From assembly GCF_000005505.3 (NCBI RefSeq), contig NC_016133.3, forward strand, positions 48,201,237 through 48,265,236: DNA of 64,000 nucleotides, in the 5' to 3' direction. The notes below the pieces were generated by a model. It worked only from the letters and a program-made list of their open reading frames with translations. It did not search any database and was not told where the DNA came from. A program made the translations under genes and the position numbers. This document shows, piece after piece, positions 12,901 to 23,549 of this stretch; positions within the stretch are counted from its first letter, which is position 1; each line of letters starts with the position of its first letter. This DNA comes from Brachypodium distachyon. Lineage: Eukaryota; Streptophyta; Magnoliopsida; Poales; Poaceae.

Positions 12901-15320
12901 GTTAGTGATAGAGGAAGTGAGCCAATTTATTTCCTAAAGCAACAACATAGCAAATGTAGCAGTATATCACGTAATTTCTTTACCTGGGCAAAAAGTTCTG
13001 CCAAACAGGTCAACAAATTTTCCTCAGCATCTCCTGGATTTCTGTCCTTCGCATAATATTCAAGCAACTGCTCCCGGAATGGAATACAAAAATAAAGTGC
13101 CTGAAACATAAGTATAATTTAGACATTCAATAAGATAATACACCAAGAGCTGCCCATTTAGTACATGTAGCAAGCATGACCAAATGATCTGTAGTAAAAA
13201 ATGGGTGCACTCCACCAAATGAAAATAGAAATTAAAATTGAACGTGAAAATAATACTTCAAAATGCATAAGAAAATTCTCATGAATTGATGTATAATATG
13301 ATCCTGATCAGAAGAGAACTGAAGGATATCAACAATACTATGCAAAAAGCTCAGCTAATATATGCTACCAAATAGAAACAGAAGTAACCATCATTTTCTT
13401 GTAAGAATATTGTATCACTTCAAATATAAGCAAATGATCCCCTTTTACCTGGGATTAAGCAGCATTAAACAGAATCAATGCTATTGCTGGACATCTTTTT
13501 CAATGGGTTTCAATAGTAAAAACAATCCACAAATTGTACTCCCTCCGTCCAACAAAGGATGTCTCAAGTTTGACTAAATTTGAATGCATCTATACACTAA
13601 GTCATGTCTAGATACATCCAAGTTTTGACAAACTTGAGACATCTTTTGTTGGACGGAGGGAGTAATGCTATATGGCGTCTGATTTGTGCAGTATCCACTA
13701 AACACTGTTCATTTATGCAATGTCAAACATGGGTAAAAGGACTGATGAGTGATGGCACATTACCCTATTGTCAAAGCCCGCTTCATTGTTGGATATGTCA
13801 AATGAACTAGCAGTAATATATATATGAAAATGAGATGGAACGACAAAAGTGAATTGAAGGATTGCTGGGTTGGAATTCTATTATACAAGAGTAAGAATAT
13901 CAACATCTGAACACTAAAGGAAAACATTCTGGGAATAGCCATCTTGAAAGGATAACTAATATCATATGGAAGCACATGCTGTGAAGAATTCAAGACACAT
14001 TTGACTTAATGTATTGTATCTCTGCATCATTTTAGCAGCGGTTCACTAACTCAGCATGTCTACCCAAATGGCAATTGCTGATCTACAAATAAAATTAAAA
14101 AGGGTCCAAGTCTACAGACTAGTTGGCATTAGGCACCAAATAAAGCTTAGGACACTCTCAGAGGTTAGAAGATCCTAAAGGAGATCTTGTGAAGCCGGTT
14201 GGAGGTATTTGGGGTAAATAAAAAGACATTATCAACATTCATTGGTGTCAGTCATGTGTATCCTTTTGAAGCTATCAGGAGTCAAAATACATGAATTGCA
14301 ACTTATCTATCACAATAAGATATGGTTCCACTGTAAAAAGTTTAGCGGGGGAAATTGTCCAATGAACAAACTGCTCGATGTCACCATAAAAAACATGAAT
14401 TGGAAAATAATTAGTTGCTATTTTCAAATTTATAAATCAATTACCCCGGAAATGCTAATTCATTCAATTTGTAGAATCCTCATGCCAACAACTCAGTTCC
14501 AGATTCCAGGCAACTAATGGTCGAAAGCTACTACTAGAGAAACCAGAGAAAACTTACGAAAGGAAAAAATGTATTCACTGAGAGTGTGGGGATCCTAAAG
14601 GGCTGTCGAGGGAAATATTAACAGGAAACAATCATGAAGACAACCCTAACACCTAGTCTTTGCAAATGCATTTGCAACACAAGCTTTTGACAATCATACA
14701 AGAAATCCCAAACTGGATAGAGCATCTCAATGCAAAATCCACAGTACATGTTACTTGCCCATGCCTCTCGTGCTGTCGTGCACCCGAATGAACTAAATTC
14801 ACTGGTTAGTCCCTTGAACTGCGCCTAGGCTAAAACAACGAAATCCAATGCCAGCGGAAAACAAACGAATAACACACCCAACTGTTCTGGAAGCAATGAT
14901 CTAATCAAAATTTTGCAGTATTACAAAAAACACGAATACTGGCAGATTGCTAGGGGAACATGTGGCTAACACTATTGCGAGGTCATAAACATCATCGGAT
15001 GCAGAGGGCGAGGAAGTTTTTCTTCCATTATCTAAAACAACTGATGATGGAGTAGGCAGGGATTGAACTACCTGTAGGACGCTGTTGCAGTAGCAGGTGT
15101 TGCCGAAATTCTCGAGGCCGAAGTAGTGCTCGCCCTCCGGGAACTGGTCGCCGAGCGCCTTCTCGAGCCTGGAGACGCCGGTCCCCACCACCGACCACCG
15201 ATCCAGAAAACCCGAGGCGGCGCTGGCGAGCGAACGGAGCCCCGATCCGACCGCTGAGCGGGACCTCTCCACGGCCGGCGGCGGGGCATCCGCCGTCGGC
15301 GACCGCGCCGGTTTAGCCAT
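9948..15320 (-). CDS. ubiquitin-specific protease, UBP3/UBP4 type
   Basis: Six exons on the minus strand: 15320-15072, 13100-12984, 12040-11942, 11550-11365, 11279-11098, 10344-9948. All joins keep phase and give 409 residues. It is a cysteine deubiquitinase of the USP (C19) family, by homology closest to Arabidopsis UBP3/UBP4. The Cys box [16 protein letters not shown] (catalytic Cys about 76) ends exon 1. [15 protein letters not shown] follows in exons 3-4. Zinc-ribbon pairs CLMC and CDKC are in exon 5. The His box GPNQGHYVS and [11 protein letters not shown] are in exon 6, and the protein ends [13 protein letters not shown]. The start is the first ATG in frame. It gives an N-terminal extension of about 50 Ala/Ser/Arg/Pro-rich residues before [14 protein letters not shown], longer than I recall for the Arabidopsis proteins. 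Two MITEs and a 34-bp tandem duplication lie in its introns. Confidence 0.92.
10553..10785. mobile_element. degenerate Stowaway-type MITE in a UBP intron
   Basis: The left end CTCTCTCCTTCCGCAAATAG and the right end AAATGGAGGGAG are imperfect terminal inverted repeats. TA flanks the left side and CA (a mutated TA) the right. It lies between the last two exons of the UBP gene. Confidence 0.5.
12610..12677. repeat. 34-bp tandem duplication in a UBP intron
   Basis: The unit beginning ATATGAATTACATTCATAAT occurs twice with a period of 34 bp and almost no divergence, so the duplication is recent. It lies between exons 2 and 3 and touches no splice site. Confidence 0.8.
13539..13662. mobile_element. 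Stowaway MITE (124 bp) in UBP intron 1
   Basis: The terminal inverted repeats CTCCCTCCGTCCAACAAAGG and its near-complement end in GGACGGAGGGAG, with TA duplicated at 13537-13538 and 13663-13664. A related copy of the same family lies at 49204-49329. Confidence 0.9.
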
Positions 15321-15780
15321 CCAGGTCTCGGATACCCACGCAAGCAAGCGGTGGCGGACGAAGGCTGATCGGAGGCGAGGCGGCGATGTAGCCCTTTCTG
15401 TTAGCCGATGACTCTATCGGGTAATTAGTTTTGTTCAACGGAAAATGCAATTAGGCTTTGATGGGCGACGCCTTGATGTGCATCTAAATTTGACTTAGTT
15501 CTCAACGGACTGGACTCTAGTGGACTCTGTTTGGTTAAAACAAGAAAAGTGTCTACTTTAAAACCCACATTCCTGCCTTCATCTGCTTTTAGGTTTGTTT
15601 TTTTGTAAACAACATGCATTTAGCTTAGATCTTTGCAGGCAGAGTATTGCTTGGTTCTGTTTGTTTGGTGTATGGCTATGTCAAAGGAGGTGTGCTAGTT
15701 GGGGGAGCTCTGCTAGGAAGCAAGGTCGCCATCAATTCAGGATTGACCGGTTTCAGATCCATTACGTCGCCGTCAATTTC

Positions 15781-15886
15781 GGATCGAGCGGTTTCAGATC
15801 GATTCTTCCCCCATAGCTAATGTCCGCACTTTTGGATCGAACGGTTTTAGGTCGATTCTTCCCCAAAGCTAGTGCCCGCACTTTCC
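15781..15886. repeat. 53-bp tandem duplication
   Basis: Two diverged units start GGATCGAGCGGTTTCAG (15781) and GGATCGAACGGTTTTAG (15834), with a partial third at about 15740. It lies upstream of the divergent UBP gene. Confidence 0.7.
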
Positions 15887-16136
15887 TACCTCCCGAGTCA
15901 CAACCAAGCTAACTCCGTCCTCTATTATTTATTATTGGGCTTCCATGGGCATTGCTTGTTTTTGTTACATTCTTCTAAAAAGAGAAAAACTCAAAGTTTT
16001 AGAGATCAGATTTCAGTTCGGTTTTCTGAAAACTTTTGACATTTGAGACGGACTTTCAAATGTTTTGACGAGGAGTAAAGTTTCAAAATTTTGTATAAGA
16101 GCTTTCAACAAATGTTGACAACTTTTGAATTTTCGG

Positions 16137-16345
16137 GGACAAACTTTTTTTGAAATTTTTTAAAATTTTGGTTTGTACTTCCAATTTTTTAACAAAATTC
16201 CAAAATTCTTAGGATGAAACTTCCTTTTTTTTACAAAATTCAAAAATATTCGACCGTAATTTTTTTTACTTTCATTTTTTCTGACAAACTTTCTTCTTTT
16301 AATAAACTTACAATTTTTTAGGGACAAACTTCCTTTTTTAGCTAG
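16137..16345. repeat. degenerate minisatellite with ACAAACTTCCTTTTT core
   Basis: A core of the form GGGACAAACTTCCTTTTT recurs at about 16137, 16211, 16281 and 16320, spaced by AT-rich sequence. It is an irregular array of about four units. Confidence 0.5.
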
Positions 16346-18768
16346 GTGTTTCGAACTGGATTGCTTTGCGGGTTGTTGAACTTTCTTTTTTTCACCTAAT
16401 TGTTTTTGCATATGGCAACGTGGTCTGCTTGTGTAAAACATGTGGCTGGGATGATCATGGTAAAAGCATGCTACCGTGCAGTGCGGGGCTCAGTAGAAAC
16501 GTTCAGCCTGTCATCACATAGCACACATATGATGCAATATAAAAAAAAAATCTTCTGCAGCATAGCCGTAGTGTTCAGCCTGTCAAACAATAAAGTCAGA
16601 AGAATTTATGCTTCAAATGGCAGCAAGATTTCCATAGCCATTAAATGTGTTGGACACAATATGAAGATGAGGCCTGAGGGATTTGTATGCCGGGGAAGTA
16701 GAGTACCCCTGTTTGGTTCCATTGAGGTAGGAAACTGCTGTGTTAAGAGAGTGATGTGATCTGTAAAGTCATCTCACAAACCGGTTGATGGAGCTGTGGG
16801 TGGCTGCAGAGGAGGAATCTAATATACCGCTGGAGTTCTGAAGACGTGTTTACATGTTGATTTGTTGTTAATTCGCTTTTAAACGAGCTAGTGACATGTG
16901 AGTAACTAGGTTTTTACTATTTACATACTTTAAAATATATTTTGCATTTTAAATAGGTTTTGCATTGTGAAATAAACATAGAGTTGTCATTGAATACTAT
17001 TTAATTATGCCTCAAAAACAATTGGGGCTAAGATCTAATTTTAATAATTTCTTATTGTCTCGGACGGAGTGTTGGGAGCGACAGTTGGACGTGTGAGGAA
17101 GATCAGGTGTAGAAGCAGAAAATTGGGAAAACGACGAGGGAACTTGTCCGAGTGGGTGCACGCTCAGGGCGCGCACTGGAGGTGTCCATACGTGACTAGT
17201 GTTGGAGGACACCATGGCAGTAGACATGTTTATGTATGCTATGGGATAATCAGACAACAAGGATTTGTGATGAGATACTAATTGAGTATCTGAACTCTGA
17301 AGTGTGAAACGTCGAGCTGCAGAAAGCCAAGTGGTTAGTAGGCTGCAGAAAACGCAAGCCGGAGATCCTAGCATTTAGTATAAGAGGGCCTTTCTTTCGG
17401 TACTAGTAAATTGTAACTTTTGAGTGACACTTTGTTAGTCCATCAACAATATCCACGGAGAAATGTAAAATTGTCAATAACGCGATAGCTTTAACACTTG
17501 TACATGGTGGAAATTCTTATCAAAAGACTACCTTGAATTAGTTTTACCAAAGCAAGTTCTCACAGCACAACTCGGCATGGCAAACCTAAGTCCTTGTGAT
17601 GTGTGATGTGTAAACTGTTGGATTAGTCCACGTTTTACTCTCTACGAAAGTTGACTATCCTTGGAATATGTTATCCAAACACATTCCAAGAAAAACCGCT
17701 TTACAAGGTACAGATTTTGTAAAACTAAAAGTATCCAGACACGTAGAAATCTCAAACTTCAATGTGCTCAGAATCAGCAACTGAATTATATATGTTTCGG
17801 GATTTTGTATCCCTGTCATTCTTTAGACCGAGTCAGTAGAACTGATGTGCTGTGTTTACCAATCCCCCTTTCTGAAGGAGAAGAATACTACATGTGGTAT
17901 GCTTGTGTTCCATTGGACTTGCATATAGAGTACCGGCTACAGGTACAGGAAATAACATATTACTCGTACTTGCATATAGTACATGTGAGCATGTTGCTCT
18001 ATATATATCAACCTACCTATCAAATCACTCGTACTTATCATTAATTTGGGAGCTGGTGACGATGTCAACGCACAGTTCACATCAGAGTCCGTAGATACAG
18101 CTCATCTAGTGTTACTCTATCTGCAAACTGTTTTGAATGGAGGATGCAAATCTTAGAATACTCGTACAAGTATAATTGCAAGACTTGACTCAAGATTGTT
18201 TTGTTGAGCACACACCTACAATAATGCTGCACATGTTAGCTGGGACTTGTTCTTGATGTACCATGTGCTGACCTCGTAGGTTTTTTCTTCATGGAGCATC
18301 AATAATCATAAGTCTTTCTTCGTGCGAACATAAGGAGAAATAGAACGACAACTTAGTCCAACAAGTCTAGAAATTTCCAAGGGTAACCAAGCCGCGTTGG
18401 CAGTGAAGGGCACACGCCAGGTTTAGGGGGAGTTTATGACTCACCGCTGCGGTACTCGGTGGCCGTCGGCGCAGACAATTCTTCACATCAGTCCGTCTGC
18501 CCTGTGTGTTTTTCTATCTATGCTGACATCTGATCCTGACACCTCTCTCTGTCCCTGTCGATGATGGCTGCTGGATCAAGAAAAACGAGAGAATAAAAAT
18601 GAATTGCTCGGCTTCTCCCATCGGACCAAGTACGGCTGTTTGACTCTGTGCCACCAGCTACAAGCACCATCCTACTGACACTAGCGTTGAGTTGTCCCCG
18701 TCCTTGGAGAACCGCCTCTTAGTCAAACTGGAGCTCTGGGCTCTAGCACCCGCTGCACAACGTCGAAG

Positions 18769-20867
18769 ATGGCTGTAGGGGGAGGAGTTGCAGCGATGGA
18801 CCCCGCCGGCGCCGGCAATGGCGCCGCCTCCGGCTACAGCAGCCAAATAACGTTCACGGTCGTGATGAGCTGCCTCATGGCGGCCTCCGGCGGGCTCATT
18901 TTCGGATACGACATCAGTATTACAGGTCAGTCGTGTGGTATTATAGTGCTTGAATATGTTGTGATCTTGTGCTCTGTTTCCGAGTTCTTCTCTTTTGCTT
19001 GCCGAGACACTTATTAGCAAGGAAGATCATGCTTTAGAAGCAGCCTCCATATGTTGAAGATTGGTTCACTCGCATCCGGCCAAAATCGAATCGAACCATG
19101 GAAGCTCTTTGTCCTGGTTGTTTTCCGGGAGAGATCCAATCGATTTCTTAATTGTGAGCCACACATCATGTTGAAACTCTGCCTCGTCTTGTGGCTACTT
19201 GGAACCTTCTCGTTGATGGACAGGACATTTTGTCCTGTTGGTAGATATTTGTTTTTCTACAGAGATTTGCAGTCTAGAGATGCAGTGTTTTATACTACTG
19301 GGATATGTCAGTGGCAAACACCAAACAGAGACATGTTTACATTTCCATGTGATCTGACAACGACACGATGTTGAACATTGGTCTTCAGTTATTCGATGAT
19401 CAACTGGTTCAACGGTCATGTAATTAACTCAACTCAATTCATGTTAAAATTTCAGGTGGTTTGACGCAGATGGAGTCGTTCCTGCAGGAGTTCTTCCCGG
19501 AGATCGTGGAGAAGATGCACAACGCGCAGCAGGACTCGTACTGCATCTTCGACAGCCAGGTGCTGACCATCTTCGTGTCCTCGCTCTACCTCGCCGGCGT
19601 GTTCGCCTGCCTCGTGGCCGGCCACGTCACCAGGAAGGTGGGCCGTCGGAACTCCATGCTCATCGGCGCCTCCTTCTTCCTCGCCGGCGCCATCCTCAAC
19701 TGCGCCGCCGTCAACATCTACATGCTCGTCGTCGGCCGCATCCTCCTCGGCTTCGCCGTCGGCTTCACGAACCAGTCTGCGCCCGTGTACTTGGCGGAGA
19801 TAGCGCCGGCGCGGTGGCGGGGCGCGTTCACGAGCATCTTCCACTTCTTCCTCAACGTGGGGATGTTCATGGCGGACCTGGTCAACTACCGCGCCAACAC
19901 CATCGCCAACTGGGGCTGGCGGCTTTCCCTCGGCGTCGGCATCGTCCCTGCCGCCGTCATCCTCGTAGGCGCCTTCTTCATCCCGGACTCCCCCAACAGC
20001 CTGGTGCTGCGGGGGAAAGTGGACGAGGCCCGCGACTCGCTGCGGCGGATCCGCGGACCGTCCGCGGACGTGGACGTCGAGCTCAAGGACATCGTGCAGG
20101 CCGCCGAGGAGGACAGCCGGCACAAGACCGGCGCGTTCCGGCGCATCGGGCGGCGCGAGTACCGGCCCCACCTGGTGATGGCGGTGGGCATCCCGGTTTT
20201 CTTCGAGCTGACGGGGATGATCGTGGTGACGCTCTTCACGCCGCTGCTCTTCTACACCGTGGGCTTCACGAGCCAGAAGGCCATCCTGGGATCCATCATC
20301 ACGGACGTCGTCAGCCTGGCCTCCGTCACCGTGGCCGCGCTCTCCGTGGACCGCTACGGGCGGCGGTCGCTCTTCATGCTGGGCGGGGGGATCATGCTGG
20401 TGTGCCTCGTGGGGATGGCGTGGGTGTTCGGGGCGCAGCTGGGCACCAACGGGGAGAAGGCGATGCCGAGGCCATACGCGGTGGCCGTGGTGGCGCTGGT
20501 CTGCCTGTTTACGGCCGGGTTCGGCGTGTCGTGGGGGCCGCTCAAGTGGATCATCCCCAGCGAGATCTTCCCGCTGGAGGTGAGGTCGGCGGGGCAGAGC
20601 ATGAGCGAGTCCATCTCGCTCACGCTCACCTTCGTGCAGACGCAGTCTTTCCTCGCAATGCTCTGCAGCTTCAAGTACGGGTCCTTCGCGTACAACGCCG
20701 GGTGGGTCGTCGTCATGACGGCGTTCGTCATCCTCTTCCTTCCGGAGACCAAGGGCGTGCCCATTGAGGCCATGGGCGCCGTCTGGGCACGTCATTGGTA
20801 CTGGAAAAGATTCGTCAAGCCGGTGCCGGTGCCGGCGCCGGACAAACTGGCCGACGGGCCGGCTTGA
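18769..20867 (+). CDS. STP-type monosaccharide/H+ symporter (copy 1)
   Basis: Two exons, 18769-18925 and 19456-20867, phase-1 junction at ITG|G, 522 residues. It is a 12-helix MFS sugar porter of the STP/MST family, which imports hexoses with protons across the plasma membrane. Seen in the protein: FGYD near residue 48 (the Asp is the proton-coupling site in this family), GRILLG, NQSAPVYLAEIAPARWRG, PDSPNSLVLRG (STP form of PESPR), VDRYGRRSLF, FGVSWGPLKWIIPSEIFPLE, and PETKGVPIE near the end. Cysteines in YCIFDSQ and MLCSFK match the pair said to form the lid disulfide of Arabidopsis STP10. It lacks the introns that the neighbouring copies have after NQ and after CQ. GC at third positions is very high, which opens long antisense frames. 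Confidence 0.93.
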
Positions 20868-21104
20868 ATTACTATACGGCTTTGCCGCGGTGGTGCGTAT
20901 AACTGGGCTGAGGCCTTGAACGGAGGCCGGTAATCGGATTGTGTAGTCGAGTGGGTTGGATTGATTTGTCCAGAAACAGCACTAGCTTTTTGCTATTGTA
21001 CGTCGTCTCGGGCGGAAAAGTAGTGCTCTTTTTTCTGTGTAGCGTGAATTGTGAAAGTTATGGCCATGCTCTCTAGAATGTTTCTCTGTCTCGCCACTTA
21101 TGTA

Positions 21105-21198
21105 GTCACTCCAATTCATAAAAAGTGTCACTCATTTTGTATTAAATTAGTACAATTTTTGTACTAAATGGATGGCATTATTTATGAATCGGAGAGAG
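21105..21198. mobile_element. short Stowaway-type MITE (94 bp)
   Basis: The left end GTCACTCCAATTCATAAAAA and the right end TTTATGAATCGGAGAGAG are inverted. TA lies at 21103-21104 and 21199-21200. It is about 240 bp past the stop of STP copy 1 and may be close to its transcript end. Confidence 0.7.
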
Positions 21199-21262
21199 TA
21201 CAACATTTCACACTTCTTTTCGAAAGAAAAATGTAACAAATGTCACTTATTATTATTTTAAA

Positions 21263-21670
21263 GAGAAAATTAGCCACAAGACACCGTTATTTTACGGCAT
21301 TTGCTGAAACACCGTTAGATTGCGTCTTTGTCCAGTACCATTACAATTTGGCGTGTATTGCTTCGGAGGATGACGGTTTTGAACATTATTTTTTTCTTGA
21401 ATTGTAATTTTGGCCTCCCAAAAGTAGTAGGTACGTGTCAATTTTGGGGCCCTAAAATAACTGTGTTTCGGCAATGCCAAAAATTGACATTTTGGGGGCC
21501 AAAATTTCAATTTGGGATTTCTTTTGTTCAAAACCGTCATCTTCCGAAGCAAAATACGCTCGAAGGAGAAAAAAAGTCAAACTTTTCGTTTTGGGTCAGG
21601 CGATGACGCAATCCAACGGTGTGTTTCAGCAAAGGCCGTAAAATAACAGTGTCTTATGACCAATTTTCCC
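21263..21670. mobile_element. Mutator-type MITE with long terminal inverted repeats
   Basis: The 408-bp element is bounded by an exact 9-bp direct repeat TATTTTAAA (21254-21262 and 21671-21679), the Mutator signature. The ends GAGAAAATTAGCCACAAGAC and, on the other strand, GGGAAAATTGGTCATAAGAC pair over more than 60 bp. A second inner pair (GACGGTTTTGAAC / GTTCAAAACCGTC) makes most of the element self-complementary. No transposase is encoded. Confidence 0.85.
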
Positions 21671-21679
21671 TATTTTAAA

Positions 21680-23549
21680 TGTATCCAATGTCACTTATTA
21701 TTATTTTAAAAGCATCTACTATATATTAGCAAGTAGTGTGTGGAATCGCGAATTGCAATTCGTCTGGACATGTGCATGAAGATAGTACAAGGTTTACATA
21801 TGAGCCATCGGTATTTATATTTACTTTGGAGAAAAGTTTCTAAAATAAAAATATATTTGGTATTATTGCCTTCTTTTGTATAGAAGTATTGATTGGTCAA
21901 AAATTTGTGTACTCGAGCTTTCTAATTTTTATAATTTTTGAGATTTGCACGTTTTTTGAGACTTAATAATATGAAGGTTGTGTGCATCGATTGATGCAGA
22001 GGCTGAAAAAACTCTCTTCTTTAAAAAAAAATTGGTATTACCTTTCGTAGAAAAGTATATTTGGTATTGCCTTTTATACATAAGTATTGATTGAGCAAAA
22101 TTCGTATGGTTGAGCTCTCTAATTTTCATATAGAAAGTATATTTAGATTAGTCAATTACAAATAATCTATTTTATTTCTCATGGATTCATTCAAGCTATG
22201 CAACTCTTTTGTGTGGATCTTTATTATCTGCAGCTATTCTAATCATTAGATTTTGAAATAATTTCAATTTCTTTTCTAAAAAGAATAAAAATGTTTCAAA
22301 TAAAACATTTTTATTTAGTAAGATGGAATATTTCTATTGAAAAAGAAGTTATTTTAAAAGCATCTCTGTTCCTTCATTTTCAAATTATTACAAATATCAA
22401 TTAACTGAGCGTTTGGATTCTTGGAGTTATCGTGTGATTAGCCTACCTGATGTAAAAAAAATCCTCAAAGTCTCTGGTTAGTCGATTCTGTCCATTTACC
22501 ACTTTCCTCTCTCTCCTTTTTTCCACTCACTCAATTTCAATTCTGGTTTAGTAGATTCTTGTTTTGTTTAAAAGAATCAAAAAAGTGCAATTGAACTAGC
22601 AACGCATAAAAAAAAGCATAGAGGATGAAGACCATTACAAAATGTTCCTCCCAAGAATCATATTGGGTATCTGTTCCGTTCCTTTTCCCGCTAGGATCAG
22701 AAATCTTATATTTTCCGTAGCCATATACCATCGAATCCTTAGGGTTCCAGAATCCGCCTATTTTCCTAGTCTTCGGAAACAAAAAACCCTCATACTATCT
22801 TTTATAACTTTATGTGTGAGAACATATGAAATCTTGGCGTCAAAGTTATGCACCGAGGATTGTGTCGATACACAAAGTCTATCCATGCAAATGTGCGAGA
22901 CATCGTGCTACTAGATGTCGGAGTTTCTCCTATGTTATTTATGTAAAAAGTACATGTGTTGTAAAAACTAACCAATTGTTCAAAGTGATTTGTTCCGGGC
23001 AATATTGAAGCAGCTCAAAGCTCACCCGACAAACACAACATAATAATCGGCACGTAGCCACATAGTACTACTGCCTCATCCCCCATCGCCCACCCACCCA
23101 ACCCAATGGAGGGCATCTTGGTTTATCCTGGGGTTTTTTTTTCGAAAATGAGGAAAACCTTTGATCTTTGCATCGATCGATGCACAAACTACAAAGTTTC
23201 AAAGTTACATCCCAAATGACAGATAAATTAGAGAAAATTGACACACTACCACTATGAAAAACCTAAGATTCCAAAATACTACTCCCTCAATCTCATATTA
23301 AGTGACTCAAATTTGTCAAAATATCATCCGAAAATACCACTGTAACTCAGTTTTTCATCTGAAAATACCACTATGGACTAACAATGCCTAACAGACCCTA
23401 ACAGCCACAAACATGGACATATATACCCTTACCTCTTCAAAACTCAAACTCCTCTATGTGTTTGCGTCCATATTGCTGGCCATATAATAGCTTGTACTAC
23501 CTTGTAAGCTGTAAGTCAAACTCCAGAGCTCACCTTGCAACAGAGGGAG
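21680..23549. other. AT-rich intergenic region between STP copies 1 and 2
   Basis: Very AT-rich with no gene. The words ATGTCACTTATTATTATTTT occur on both sides of the Mutator MITE (about 21238 and 21684). At about 23138-23200 there is a T-run plus a GCATCGATCGATGCAC block that looks like a LINE 3' tail. At 23283 a single MITE end CTCCCTCAATCTCATATTAA has no partner. Confidence 0.4.

Larger units (their letters stand above)
15321..18768. other. intergenic region between the UBP and first STP genes
   Basis: Both genes are divergently transcribed from this 3.4-kb interval, so it holds both promoters. It contains two degenerate minisatellites (described separately). Small open frames at 16400-16759, 17012-17374 and 17661-18044 show no recognisable domain. 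I see no TE termini and no RNA gene. Confidence 0.4.

Noticed and set aside
19452..20795. 447-codon minus-strand frame antisense to STP copy 1
   Set aside because: It is a shadow of high GC at third codon positions. Its product is an Arg/His/Glu-rich low-complexity sequence with no domain.
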